This document shows positions 35,749 to 44,911 of a DNA stretch of 64,000 nt, piece by piece (position 1 is the stretch's first letter; each line of letters starts with the position of its first letter). The stretch is from contig JAEZTL010000028.1 of NCBI GenBank assembly GCA_023421395.1, positions 1 to 64,000 of the forward strand, written 5' to 3'. The translations under genes and the position numbers were made by a program. The stretch comes from Bacillota bacterium. GTDB lineage: Bacteria; Bacillota; Clostridia; Christensenellales; Aristaeellaceae. The notes under the pieces are model-generated. The model did not search any database, was not told the origin of the DNA, and saw only the letters and a program-made list of their open reading frames with translations.

Positions 35749-36495
35749 ATGTTTACCATGCTGGTGGTGGATGACGAGCGCCTGCTGGCCGAGGGCATGC
35801 GCGGAATCATCGACGAGACGGGCCTTTTCCAAACCTTCACCGCCCAGAGCGGCGCGGAGGCGCTGTCCATCGTGAACGGACGCCGCATCGACGCGATGCT
35901 GCTGGATATCGCCATGCCCGGGATGAACGGCATCGAACTGATGAAGCGCCTGGGCAACCGGCCGGACAGACCCGCCACCATCATCATCAGCGGCTACGAT
36001 GAATTCGACTACGCCAAGCAGGCGCTCAGCTACGGCGCGGTGGACTATGTCCTCAAGCCCGTGGATCAGGACGACGTGCGCGCCATGGCCCATCGCCTTC
36101 ACGCGCTGGCGTCCGAGCGGGAATCCAGGGACCGGCTTTTGCGCAGCGCGATGGCGGACAAAAACACGGATCAGGCGCCCCGGTCCGTGGCGGAGCAGGC
36201 CCGCCTGGCCATCGACCGGGGCTATGCCAGCCCGAAGCTGAGCGTCAACCGCCTGTCGACGCTCCTGGGTTATTCCCCCAATTACCTGGGCAACGCCTTC
36301 AAGCGTGCCTTCGGCATCTCCATTGCGGACTACATCGGCCGGACCCGTGTCGCGGAGGCCAAGCGGCTGATGGATGAGACGGATCTGATGATCTACGAGA
36401 TCGCCTTCAAGGTGGGGTTTGAGGATCAGCACTACTTCAGCAAGACCTTTAAAAAGTACGCCGGGGCCACGCCGTCGGAATACCGACGCCGGTAG
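35749..36495 (+). CDS. Response regulator, AraC-type output (YesN-like)
   Basis: A 248-aa regulator starting at ATG 35749 after GGGAGGAAG. The receiver (VVDDE acidic pair, Asp in MLLDIAMP, VLKPVD lysine) spans about residues 1-120. The AraC double helix-turn-helix (LLGYSPNYLGNAFKRAFG; IAFKVGFEDQHYFSKTFKKY) is at the end. Partner of the kinase just upstream and likely activator of the ABC genes that follow. Confidence 0.92.
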   Translation: MFTMLVVDDERLLAEGMRGIIDETGLFQTFTAQSGAEALSIVNGRRIDAMLLDIAMPGMNGIELMKRLGNRPDRPATIIISGYDEFDYAKQALSYGAVDYVLKPVDQDDVRAMAHRLHALASERESRDRLLRSAMADKNTDQAPRSVAEQARLAIDRGYASPKLSVNRLSTLLGYSPNYLGNAFKRAFGISIADYIGRTRVAEAKRLMDETDLMIYEIAFKVGFEDQHYFSKTFKKYAGATPSEYRRR

Positions 36496-36506
36496 GACCT
36501 TCATCG

Positions 36507-36535
36507 TTGATTTTTCCACCAAATGCTTTGATATT
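36507..36535 (+). promoter_or_regulatory. Possible promoter of the ribose-type ABC operon
   Basis: TTGATT and GATATT separated by 17 bases in the AT-rich 141-base gap before the ATPase gene. Confidence 0.4.
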
Positions 36536-36636
36536 TATATTCCGTCACGGCGGATGAATAGATACTATAAAACAGTAGGGTTCGAATTGTCCCTATCGCT
36601 CAAAACATTGTGTTTTCAAGGAATGGAGGCGGCGGC

Positions 36637-38133
36637 ATGGCGGACGGCGGCGTGTTCCTCCGGCTGGAGAACGTGTCCAAAACCTTTCCGGGTGTCAACG
36701 CGCTCGCGGGCGTGAGCTTTGACGTCCGGCGGGGCGAGGTGCATGCGCTGATCGGTGAAAACGGCGCCGGCAAGTCGACGCTGATCAAGGTGCTGACCGG
36801 CGTCTACCAGGCCGATCCCGGCGCGGTGATCGAAATCGAGGGCAAACGCGTCGAAACCATGACGGCGCTCGACGCGATGCGCAGCGGCATCATCGCGATC
36901 TATCAGGATTTTTCACTCTTTCCCACGCTGACGGTCAAGGAGAACATCGCCTTTACCGAGCAGATCGAAAAGCGCAACCGCCTGGTGGACTGGCGCGCCA
37001 TGGAGCGCACCGCCCGCGAAGCGCTTAAGAGCCTGGGCGTAAACATCGACCTCCGCGCCCGCGCCAATACGCTGTCCACCGCCAAACAGCAGCTGGTGGC
37101 CATCGCCCGGGCGCTGGTGTACGACGCAAAGCTTCTGGTCATGGACGAGCCCACCTCGGCGCTCTCCGCGGGCGAGGTAGAGGCCCTTTTCAAAATTGTT
37201 CGCACGCTCCGCGACCGGGGGATGGCGATCATCTTCATCAGCCACAAGCTGGACGAGCTGTTCGGCATCGCGGACCGCATGACCGTGCTCCGGGACGGCA
37301 AGCTCATCGGCACCGCACCCGCCGCCGAGATGGACCGCAAAAAGCTGATCTCGATGATGGTGGGCCGGGAGATCAGCGACGAGCGCCTGGTTGGCAAGGG
37401 CTCCGGCGAGGTGGTGCTGGAGGTCAAAAACATCTCCAAAAAGGGCAACTACCAGAACGTGTCCTTCCAGCTTCGCCGAGGTGAAGTGCTGGGGATCACC
37501 GGCCTCGTGGGCGCGGGCCGCACGGAGACGGTGCTGTCGCTCTTCGGGCTCAACCCGCCGGACAGCGGCGAAATCTATCTGGAGGGCAAAAAGGTGCTGC
37601 CACGTTCGCCCGCCGAGGCCAAAAAACTGGGGATTGCCTTTGTGCCCGAATCCCGGCAGACCGAGGGGCTGGTGATGCAGCAGGACGCGGAAGGCAACCT
37701 GACGCTGCCGATCCTCTCCTCCTTCGCCAACCGGTTCGGCATCATCGACTTCCGCCGGCGCAGAACGCGCGCCCAGGAAATGATCCGGCAGCTGGGCGTA
37801 CGCCCCCCCTACACCCACATGCAGGCGTTGAAGTTTTCCGGCGGCAATCAGCAAAAGATCGTCGTAGCCAAATGGCTGGCCACCAGCCCCAAAGTGCTGA
37901 TCGTCGACGAGCCCACCAACGGCATCGACGTGGGCGCCAAGTCCGAAATTCACAAGCTCCTGCGGGATCTGGCAGACTCGGGCATGGCGGTGATCATGGT
38001 CTCCAGCGAGCTCCCGGAGATCTTCTCGATCTCCGACCGGATCCTCGTCATGCGCCGGGGCCGCGTGACCGGCGAATTCGACGGTGCCACCGCCACCCAG
38101 GAGATGCTGATGGAAAAGGCGGTTCTTGCCTGA
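36637..38133 (+). CDS. Sugar ABC transporter ATPase, RbsA/MglA type (two cassettes)
   Basis: A 498-aa double ATPase of the CUT2 family. Cassette one has GENGAGKSTLIKVL and LLVMDEPTSALS; its signature region reads LSTAKQQLVAIARAL. Cassette two has a non-canonical Walker A region (GLVGAGRTETVLSL), as normal for this family, and FSGGNQQKIVVAKWL with VDEPTNGIDVGAK. GGAGG precedes ATG 36637. It is followed by two permease genes and a binding-protein gene, an order like the galactofuranose (YtfR) or autoinducer-2 (LsrA) systems. Confidence 0.92.
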   Translation: MADGGVFLRLENVSKTFPGVNALAGVSFDVRRGEVHALIGENGAGKSTLIKVLTGVYQADPGAVIEIEGKRVETMTALDAMRSGIIAIYQDFSLFPTLTVKENIAFTEQIEKRNRLVDWRAMERTAREALKSLGVNIDLRARANTLSTAKQQLVAIARALVYDAKLLVMDEPTSALSAGEVEALFKIVRTLRDRGMAIIFISHKLDELFGIADRMTVLRDGKLIGTAPAAEMDRKKLISMMVGREISDERLVGKGSGEVVLEVKNISKKGNYQNVSFQLRRGEVLGITGLVGAGRTETVLSLFGLNPPDSGEIYLEGKKVLPRSPAEAKKLGIAFVPESRQTEGLVMQQDAEGNLTLPILSSFANRFGIIDFRRRRTRAQEMIRQLGVRPPYTHMQALKFSGGNQQKIVVAKWLATSPKVLIVDEPTNGIDVGAKSEIHKLLRDLADSGMAVIMVSSELPEIFSISDRILVMRRGRVTGEFDGATATQEMLMEKAVLA

Positions 38134-38298
38134 GGCTGTGCGCGCCACCCTTCGGTTGTCTTGAAATCCATCGGTCGCGGTCCCCTGAACCCCGGGCAGA
38201 ACGGGGGCGCCGCTGGAAACGATCAAAAAAGTGACGGAACGGCCTCACGCCAGTCCGCCGCGCTCCCCACTACGCGATCCTGAAAAGGAGGGTTCCGC

Positions 38299-39336
38299 TT
38301 GACCGACCGCCTGAAGCGGCTGATGGGCCAGAAGGAGATTTCCGTCGGCGCGATGCTCCTGGGCGTCATGCTGATCTCCTGGCTGTTCAACCCCACATTC
38401 CTCTCCTTCGAGAACCTGATGGACGTGCTCAAGTCCAACGCGGTGCTGGGCACCTGCGCCATGGGCATGCTGCTGATCATCATCACCGGCGGCATCGACG
38501 TGTCCATCGGCTCGCAGCTGGCGCTGGTGACGGTTTTGACCGGCCAGATCATGAACCGCACCGGCTTTGACAACCTCGTCGTCATCTACCTTCTCGGCAT
38601 CGCCATTGGCGGCGCGGTGGGGCTTCTCAACGGGCTGATGGTGGCGCGGCTGGGCCTCCCGGCCATCATCGCCACGCTGGGCATGTCGTCGGTGATCGAC
38701 GGGTTCCTCCGCTATTACACCAACGGCACCTGGATCAACCAGCTGCCGCAGAAGATCATCGATTTCGGCCTGGTGAAGTTCTTCTCCTTCCGCAACCTGA
38801 ACGGTTCGGAGATCGGCGTGCCGGTGCAGTTTCTTCTGTTCCTCGTGGCGATGCTGGTCGCCTGGTTTCTCATCAAGCGCACGATGCTCGGCCGCTCCAT
38901 CATGGCGATGGGGTCCAACCCCGTCTCCGCCCAGCGCGCGGGCCTCAACAACAAGCGCCTGACGGTCTTCGCCTACGCCTTTTCCGGCATGATGGCGGGC
39001 TTCGCGGCGATCACCTATACGTCCATCATGAAGTCCGTGGACCCCAACGCCTTTCTCGGCTACGAGATGAGCGTCATCGGCGCGGTGGTGCTGGGCGGCG
39101 CGCTGCTGACCGGCGGTTCCGGCTCCGTCACGGGCACATTCCTGGGCGTAATGCTGTTCGCCTTCATCTCCAACGGCCTGACGCTTGCCCGGATCTCCAC
39201 CTACTGGCAGTCGATCATCGTCGGCGCGATCATCCTGCTGGCGGTCAGCTTCGACATGATCAAGCTCCGGCGCGAGGAACGGCGGCAGACCAAAGTGGAC
39301 ATCGACACCGCGCTGGACGGAAGGGAGGGTGCCTGA
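38299..39336 (+). CDS. Sugar ABC transporter permease, RbsC type (first)
   Basis: A 345-aa CUT2 permease starting at TTG 38299, about 7 bases after AAGGAGGG; the next ATG has no such site. It has eight to ten hydrophobic segments, the IITGGIDVSIGSQLALV motif and GALLTGGSGSVTGTFLGV near the end. A 165-base gap without recognised content separates it from the ATPase gene. Its TGA overlaps the ATG of the second permease by one base, suggesting a heterodimeric pore. Confidence 0.9.
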   Translation: MTDRLKRLMGQKEISVGAMLLGVMLISWLFNPTFLSFENLMDVLKSNAVLGTCAMGMLLIIITGGIDVSIGSQLALVTVLTGQIMNRTGFDNLVVIYLLGIAIGGAVGLLNGLMVARLGLPAIIATLGMSSVIDGFLRYYTNGTWINQLPQKIIDFGLVKFFSFRNLNGSEIGVPVQFLLFLVAMLVAWFLIKRTMLGRSIMAMGSNPVSAQRAGLNNKRLTVFAYAFSGMMAGFAAITYTSIMKSVDPNAFLGYEMSVIGAVVLGGALLTGGSGSVTGTFLGVMLFAFISNGLTLARISTYWQSIIVGAIILLAVSFDMIKLRREERRQTKVDIDTALDGREGA

Positions 39337-40328
39337 TGGAACACATGCGCGAGCACCTGACCCGCAACAAAAACCAGTACTTCCTGCTGGCGCTGCTCCT
39401 GCTCCTGATCGCGCTCATGTCGCTGTTGGCCCCCGGTAAATTCCTGAGCGTGCGCAACTTCAAGAACATGGGCTTCCAGATGGCGGAGTTCGGCATTCTG
39501 GCGATCGGCATGAGCGTGGTCATCATGACGGGCGGCATCAATCTTTCGCTGGTGAATTCGGCCATGCTGTCGGCCATCGTGGGTGCGTTTCTGATGCGGG
39601 CGATGAACGAGGCGGGCGGCATTCCGGACCTTCTCATCATCGCCGCGGGCATCGTGGCGGTCATGGCGGTATCGGTCGTCTGCGGCGTCGTCAACGGCTA
39701 CTTCGTGGCTTACGTGGGGGTGGCCTCGCTTCTGGTCACGCTGGGCACACAGACGGTCTTCAACGGCATCTCCCTCAACGTCACCCGCGGCTCGGGCATT
39801 TCGGGTTTCCCGGCCCTCTTCCAGCGCATCGGCGCGGGCTCGTTCGCAAACTTCCCCTACACGATGATGATCTACATCGCGGTGATCCTGGCCGCTTATT
39901 TCATGGTGGAGCGCACCCCCTGGGGCGTGAGCGTCTACATGGTGGGCGGCAACGAAAAAGCGACCCGCTTCAGCGGCATCAACACCCGCGCGGTATTGAT
40001 GAAGGTGTACATTTTTTCCTCCATCATGGCGGGTCTCGCGGGCATCCTGATGGTGTCCCGGTACAATTCCGCCCGCGCCGACTACGGCTCCAGCTATACG
40101 CTGCAGGCGGTGGCGGCCACGGTGCTGGGCGGCACGGACATCAACGGCGGCAGCGGGCACATCCTGGGCACGGTCACGGCCGTGGCCATCCTGCAGGTGG
40201 TGTCCTCCGGCTTCAACATCATCGGCATCAACCGCAACATCACCGACGTGGTCACCGGGCTGATCCTGGTGCTGGTGCTGTCCTTCAACTTCTTCGCGGC
40301 GCGGGAGCGCCGCGGCAAAAAAGCCTGA
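39336..40328 (+). CDS. Sugar ABC transporter permease, RbsC type (second)
   Basis: A 330-aa CUT2 permease related to but distinct from the preceding one. Characteristic stretches are VVIMTGGINLSLVNSAML, GVASLLVTLGTQTVFNG and VLGGTDINGGSGHILGTV. It begins at the stop of the first permease and is followed by the binding-protein gene after 76 bases. Two non-identical permeases with one double ATPase recall YtfT/YjfF and LsrC/LsrD. Confidence 0.9.
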   Translation: MEHMREHLTRNKNQYFLLALLLLLIALMSLLAPGKFLSVRNFKNMGFQMAEFGILAIGMSVVIMTGGINLSLVNSAMLSAIVGAFLMRAMNEAGGIPDLLIIAAGIVAVMAVSVVCGVVNGYFVAYVGVASLLVTLGTQTVFNGISLNVTRGSGISGFPALFQRIGAGSFANFPYTMMIYIAVILAAYFMVERTPWGVSVYMVGGNEKATRFSGINTRAVLMKVYIFSSIMAGLAGILMVSRYNSARADYGSSYTLQAVAATVLGGTDINGGSGHILGTVTAVAILQVVSSGFNIIGINRNITDVVTGLILVLVLSFNFFAARERRGKKA

Positions 40329-40404
40329 CCGATGGATTTCTCAGCCCGGCACCCGGGCAGCCCGGGCTGTGGAACGGGATAAACCAAAATAAGGAGTGAC
40401 TTGC

Positions 40405-41376
40405 ATGAAGAAGGTTCTCTCCCTCGTCCTCATGCTCTGCCTGGTTCTCTCCGTCGCCGCCAGCGCGGAAACCATCGTTGTTATGCCCAAACTGGTGGGC
40501 ATCCCCTACTTCAACGCCTCCGAAGTCGGCGCGTTGGAAGCGGGCAAGGAACTGGGCATCGAAGTGATCTACACCGGCCCCACCGAGGGTGACGCCGCCC
40601 AGCAGGTGCAGATGATCGAAGACCTCCTGATCCGCGGCATCGACAGCCTGGCCATCGCGCCCAACGATCCCGACGCGGTCTCTCCCGTGCTGCAGAAGTG
40701 CGCGGAAGAGGGCGTTCTGGTCGTCGACTGGGACACCACCGCCAAGGGCGACGACGTGAAGTACTCCATTCACCAGATCGACGACAAGGCCTATGGCGAG
40801 TTCATCTGGGATAAGCTCGTAGAGGCGATGGGCACCGATTCCGGCGAGTACGCCATCGTGACCGGCTACCTGACGGCCGCCAACCTCAACACCTGGATCA
40901 ACTACGGCCTTGATTACGCCAAGACCAAATACCCCAACCTCAAGCTGGTCACCGATCCGGTGCCCTCCGACGAATCCGCCCAGGAAGCCTACACCCAGAC
41001 GCTGGCGCTGCTGGCCGCCTACCCGGATCTGAAGGGCATCGTGGGCGTCTCCACCCCCGCTCCCATCGGCGCGGCGATGGCCATCCAGGAGAAGGGCCTG
41101 CAGGACAAGGTCGCGGTCGTCGGCTCCTCCATGCCCACGGACTCCGCCCCCTACCTGAAGGACGGCTCGCTGGACTTCGGCATCCTGTGGGATCCCGGCA
41201 TGCTGGGCAAGCTGACCGTGTACGTGGCGCACTATGAGCTGAACGGCACCAAGATCGAGAACGGCATGGAAGTCCCCGGCGTCGGCGCGATCACGCTGCT
41301 TGACGACGGCAAGACCATCATCATGGGGCCCCCGTCCGTCTGGACCGCCGAGAACGTCGATCAGTTCAAGTTCTAA
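40405..41376 (+). CDS. Sugar-binding protein, RbsB-like (periplasmic-binding family 4)
   Basis: A 323-aa binding protein for the CUT2 importer encoded upstream. Signal peptide of about 21 residues ending VAASA-E, with no lipobox cysteine at the cleavage site. Family signs are IPYFNASEVGALEAGKELG, the LLIRGIDSLAIAPNDPDAV segment and GVSTPAPIGAAMAIQEKG. AAGGAG lies 8 bases before ATG 40405. Binding protein last in the operon, followed by a strong terminator. Similar to LsrB/RhaS-type proteins; ligand uncertain. Confidence 0.9.
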   Translation: MKKVLSLVLMLCLVLSVAASAETIVVMPKLVGIPYFNASEVGALEAGKELGIEVIYTGPTEGDAAQQVQMIEDLLIRGIDSLAIAPNDPDAVSPVLQKCAEEGVLVVDWDTTAKGDDVKYSIHQIDDKAYGEFIWDKLVEAMGTDSGEYAIVTGYLTAANLNTWINYGLDYAKTKYPNLKLVTDPVPSDESAQEAYTQTLALLAAYPDLKGIVGVSTPAPIGAAMAIQEKGLQDKVAVVGSSMPTDSAPYLKDGSLDFGILWDPGMLGKLTVYVAHYELNGTKIENGMEVPGVGAITLLDDGKTIIMGPPSVWTAENVDQFKF

Positions 41377-41404
41377 TCTGGAATTGGCATAAACCTCGAC
41401 CCAT

Positions 41405-41449
41405 AAAAAGCCGCGCGCGGATTGCTGCCCGATCCGCGCGCGGCTTTTT
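41405..41449. terminator. Strong bidirectional terminator
   Basis: An 18-bp perfect stem (AAAAAGCCGCGCGCGGAT and its complement) with a 9-base loop, flanked by A- and T-runs. It ends both the ribose-type ABC operon (plus) and the proline reductase operon (minus). Confidence 0.9.
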
Positions 41450-41456
41450 GTGCCGT

Positions 41457-42677
41457 TCAGTCTTCCCCATAAGCTTCCCGGACCGAAGCCATGAGGATTT
41501 CAAACGCACGGTCGCAGTCCGCCTCCGTCACGATCAGCGGCGGCACCATACGGATTACGGAAGTGCCGATGAGCGTCACCAGAAGGTGCCGGTCGGCGCA
41601 GCCGTGCTTGATCGCCTTGCCCACCGGGGCGTCGAACGCCACGCCCACCAGAAGGCCCTTGCCGCGGACCTCCTTCACATGGGGCAGCCCCTTCAGCCGC
41701 TCCATGAAGTAGCCGCCCACCGCCGCGGCACGCCCGGCGAGGTCGCCCTCCAGCATTTCCGTAACGGCTGCCAGCGACGCCGCGCAGCAGACGGGGTTGC
41801 CGCCGTAGGTGGTGCCGTGGGACCCGGGTGTGAAGGCGGAGGCGGCCTCTGCAGAGGCGCAGACGGCGCTGATGGGCATACCGCCGCCCATGGCCTTGGC
41901 CATGGTGAGGATGTCCGGCCTGACGCCGTAGTGCATGAAGGCCATCACCTTTCCAGTTCGGCACCAGCCGGTCTGGATCTCGTCCAGCAGCAGAAGAAGG
42001 CCCTTTTCATCGCAGAGCGCCCGGAGGCCCTTCATGAATTCCTCCGTGGCGCTTACCACGCCGCCCTCTCCCTGCACCGGCTCCACCATGATGGCGATGG
42101 TATTCTCCGTCACGGCGGCGCGGAAGGAATCGAGGTCGTTGAAGTCGGCGTAGCTGAAGCCGGGCAGCATGGGCTTGAACCCCTGCTGGCAGGCGTTGTC
42201 CGGCTGGCCGGTGGCGGTCAGCGCGCCGTAGGTGCGGCCGTGGAAGCTGTTTTTCGCAGTCACGATGTGGTATTTCTCCGGCCCGTACTTTCCGGTGCCG
42301 TACTTGCGCGCCATCTTGATCATGGCCTCGTTGGCCTCTGTGCCGGTACTCTGAAAGAAAATTTTGTCCATGCCCAGCGTGGTGCAGATTTTCTCGGCCA
42401 AAAGCGCCTGCGGAATGGTGTAGGGATAGTTGAAGGTGTGGATCACATCCCCCGCCTGGTCCCTGACGGCGGCGACCACCGCATCGTTGCAGCTTCCCAC
42501 GGAGTTCACCGCAATGCCGCCGTAAAAATCCAGGTATGCCTCGCCGTTCTCATCGTACAGGTACACGCCCTTGGCGCGCTCGCACACGAAGTCGAAGCGC
42601 TCGTAGGTGTCGATCATGTAGGTCTTGACGAGGGTTTTCACGTCTTCCGCGGTCAGGTTCCGGTCCCTAAGCTTCAT
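41457..42677 (-). CDS. Class III aminotransferase (candidate 5-aminovalerate aminotransferase)
   Basis: A 406-aa PLP enzyme. FFQSTGTEANEAMIKMAR, FHGRTYGAL, LLLDEIQTGWCRTG and the lysine region MAKAMGGGMPISA place it near ArgD/ornithine-type omega-aminotransferases. It is the last gene of the proline reductase operon. Proline reduction yields 5-aminovalerate, a typical omega-amine substrate, so transamination to glutarate semialdehyde is the favoured inference; ornithine or 4-aminobutyrate are alternatives. GGGAGAGG precedes the ATG. No gap of note separates it from the alcohol dehydrogenase gene upstream (36 bases). Confidence 0.88.
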   Translation of the reverse strand: MKLRDRNLTAEDVKTLVKTYMIDTYERFDFVCERAKGVYLYDENGEAYLDFYGGIAVNSVGSCNDAVVAAVRDQAGDVIHTFNYPYTIPQALLAEKICTTLGMDKIFFQSTGTEANEAMIKMARKYGTGKYGPEKYHIVTAKNSFHGRTYGALTATGQPDNACQQGFKPMLPGFSYADFNDLDSFRAAVTENTIAIMVEPVQGEGGVVSATEEFMKGLRALCDEKGLLLLLDEIQTGWCRTGKVMAFMHYGVRPDILTMAKAMGGGMPISAVCASAEAASAFTPGSHGTTYGGNPVCCAASLAAVTEMLEGDLAGRAAAVGGYFMERLKGLPHVKEVRGKGLLVGVAFDAPVGKAIKHGCADRHLLVTLIGTSVIRMVPPLIVTEADCDRAFEILMASVREAYGED

Positions 42678-42713
42678 ACTGCCTCTCCCTCTCTCGTTTT
42701 GGGTCGGATGCGA

Positions 42714-43841
42714 TCACAGGCACGCGCGGTAGATCGCGCGGATTTCCTCCGGGGAAAACGGGGCCGGGTGGTTGGCGATGGATGCCGCCGAAACTTTCAG
42801 GCAGTTGTCCGCCATCCAGTCCACATCGCCGCGCGCGATGCCCAGCGCACCCAGCGTGATCTCAAGTCCCAGCCGCCCGATGAGCGCGGCCACGACGCCG
42901 GCGCAGTCGGTTTCGTCCCGCCCGCCCAGCGCCCGGGAGATCTCTGCCATGCGCTTGGGCGCGAAGGGCGCGGTGCGCCGGAGGATCTCCGGCGTCAGCG
43001 CCGCCAACCCCTTGCCGTGGGTGACATTTTTCAGGCCGCTGACCGGATGCTCCAGCGCGTGGGCCGCGCCGACGCCCGCCATGCCGATGGCCATGCCGCC
43101 CAGCGTAGAGGCCAGCGTCACATCGCACCAGGCGTCCACATCCTCCGGGCAGGCCAGTATGCGCTCGAGGCTTCGGGCGAGGCGGCGGATGCCCTCCAGC
43201 GCATGGAGATCCGTCAGCGGCTGAGCGGCCTTCGCGTAGTAGGCCTCCATCGCGTGGGAGAGCGCGTCAAACCCCACCGAGGCGACGACATCCCTCGGCA
43301 GCGTGGTCATCAGCTCCGGGTCCACGATGGCGCACCGGGCGAAGAGGGCTTCGGCGCGCAGCGACTTTTTGTCGCCCGTTTCCGGGTTGGTCAGCACGGA
43401 AAAATGGTTGCCCTCGCTGCCGGTGCCACAGGTGGTGGGGGTCAGCACGATGGGCAGCGCCGCCTCGCCCGTCCGCCGCGCGAAGATGTAGTCCGACACC
43501 TCGCCTTCGTTGACCGCCATGAAGGCCGCGGCCTTGGCCGCGTCCAGCGCGCTGCCGCCGCCGAGTCCCACCACCACGTCGCAGCCCGCGCTCCGGGCCA
43601 GCGCTGCGGCGTCCGCCACTGTGGTGGTGAGGGGGTTGGGTTCCACGCGGTCAAAGACGACCGCCTCCACGCCGTGCACCTCCAGCAGCTTGACGGCGCG
43701 CGCCAGAAGGCCCGTCCGCTTGGAACTGCCGCTGGTCACGACCAGCGCCTTCCCGCCGTGCCGTGCGGTCTCCCGTCCCAGCGCTTCCAGCTTTCCCGGC
43801 CCGAACACAAGCCGAACCGGCACGCAATAGCCAAAGACCAT
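42714..43841 (-). CDS. Iron-containing alcohol dehydrogenase (candidate 5-hydroxyvalerate dehydrogenase)
   Basis: A 375-aa group III alcohol dehydrogenase. The nucleotide motif VVGLGGGSALDAAKAAA and metal-ligand segments (GFDALSHAMEAYY, AAHALEHPVSG, THGKGLA) are intact. Within the proline reductase operon, between the aminotransferase and racemase genes, its best-fitting role is reducing glutarate semialdehyde to 5-hydroxyvalerate with NAD(P)H, as in known 5-aminovalerate fermenters. That role is inferred only from context. It starts 10 bases after the racemase stop. Confidence 0.88.
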   Translation of the reverse strand: MVFGYCVPVRLVFGPGKLEALGRETARHGGKALVVTSGSSKRTGLLARAVKLLEVHGVEAVVFDRVEPNPLTTTVADAAALARSAGCDVVVGLGGGSALDAAKAAAFMAVNEGEVSDYIFARRTGEAALPIVLTPTTCGTGSEGNHFSVLTNPETGDKKSLRAEALFARCAIVDPELMTTLPRDVVASVGFDALSHAMEAYYAKAAQPLTDLHALEGIRRLARSLERILACPEDVDAWCDVTLASTLGGMAIGMAGVGAAHALEHPVSGLKNVTHGKGLAALTPEILRRTAPFAPKRMAEISRALGGRDETDCAGVVAALIGRLGLEITLGALGIARGDVDWMADNCLKVSAASIANHPAPFSPEEIRAIYRACL

Positions 43842-43851
43842 AATTTCCTAC

Positions 43852-44889
43852 TCAGCCGGACTTTCCGCCGACCAGAAAGCCGTATTTTTCGGGATCGTCG
43901 CTATTGAGAATCAACTGATTGACACCGGTGATATAGGCGCTTCCGGTGATCTCCGGAATGACCGCCGGATAATCCCCCACCCGCGTTTCGCCGGCGACCA
44001 CGCCGCGAAACAGCGTGCCGGTGATGCTCTCGTATACGAAGGGCTCGCCCATCTTCAGAAGGCCCTTATGGTACAGGCACGCCAGCTTCGCGCTTGTGCC
44101 GGTGCCGCAGGGAGAGCGGTCGATCTGCCGGTCCCCGAACACCACCACGTTTTTCAGGTTGGCGCGGTCATCGTCCGCGGGGCTGAAAAATTCCACCAGG
44201 TCCACGCCGCGGATATCCAGCTCCGGATGTCGGACGGAGACGGTCCGGTTGATCGCCTCCATCAGCCCCATGCCCAGCTCCGTCAGCGCCGTAAGATGCC
44301 CGCCGCAGACATTGAGGCCTACCTTCGCGGCGTCCACCAACGCGAAGAAGCTGCCGCCGAAGGCGATGTCGCAGGGAATCTCGCCGAAGCCCGGCACCGG
44401 GACGGTCAGCTCCTCCCGGTACACAAAGGTGGGCACGTTGACGAGGCTGACCTCCCTGGCCCGCCCCTTTTCCACCCAAACGCGGGCGCGCACCAGCCCT
44501 GCAGGGGCGTCCAGCGTCAGATAGGTAAAGGGCTCCTCCACCGGGACAAGCCCCGTCTCCACCGCCACGGTCGCGGTGCCGATGGACCCGTGTCCGCACA
44601 TGTTCAGGTAGCCCGAATTCTCCATGAAGATCACCCCCAGGTCGGCCCCGGGGGTGGCGGGGTCGGTGATCAGCGCGCCGAACATGTCCTTGTGGCCCCG
44701 GGGTTCCAGCATCAGCGCGGTGCGGAAGTGGTCGAAGTTCCGGGCAAGGTACTGCTTGCGCTCCATCATGGTTCGGCCGGTCAGGCGCGGGAAGCCCTTC
44801 AAAATAATGCGCGTGGGCTCGCCCATGGTGTGGGAATCCACCACCAGGAAGGTTTTCTCCGCATTTTCAAGCGCCGAGAAGCAGTCCAT
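43852..44889 (-). CDS. Proline racemase (PrdF-like)
   Basis: Interconverts L- and D-proline, supplying D-proline to the reductase. The 345-aa protein has both catalytic cysteines of the family, in NMCGHGSIG and DRSPCGTGTSAK, so it is a racemase or epimerase and not a dehydratase. HTMGEPTRI near the N-terminus is also typical. ATG 44889 lies 8 bases after GGAGG; an in-frame TTG at 44907 is less likely. 4-Hydroxyproline epimerase activity cannot be excluded from sequence alone, but the neighbouring prdB and prdA favour proline. Confidence 0.9.
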   Translation of the reverse strand: MDCFSALENAEKTFLVVDSHTMGEPTRIILKGFPRLTGRTMMERKQYLARNFDHFRTALMLEPRGHKDMFGALITDPATPGADLGVIFMENSGYLNMCGHGSIGTATVAVETGLVPVEEPFTYLTLDAPAGLVRARVWVEKGRAREVSLVNVPTFVYREELTVPVPGFGEIPCDIAFGGSFFALVDAAKVGLNVCGGHLTALTELGMGLMEAINRTVSVRHPELDIRGVDLVEFFSPADDDRANLKNVVVFGDRQIDRSPCGTGTSAKLACLYHKGLLKMGEPFVYESITGTLFRGVVAGETRVGDYPAVIPEITGSAYITGVNQLILNSDDPEKYGFLVGGKSG

Positions 44890-44911
44890 ACGCTTATCCT
44901 CCGGCAATGGC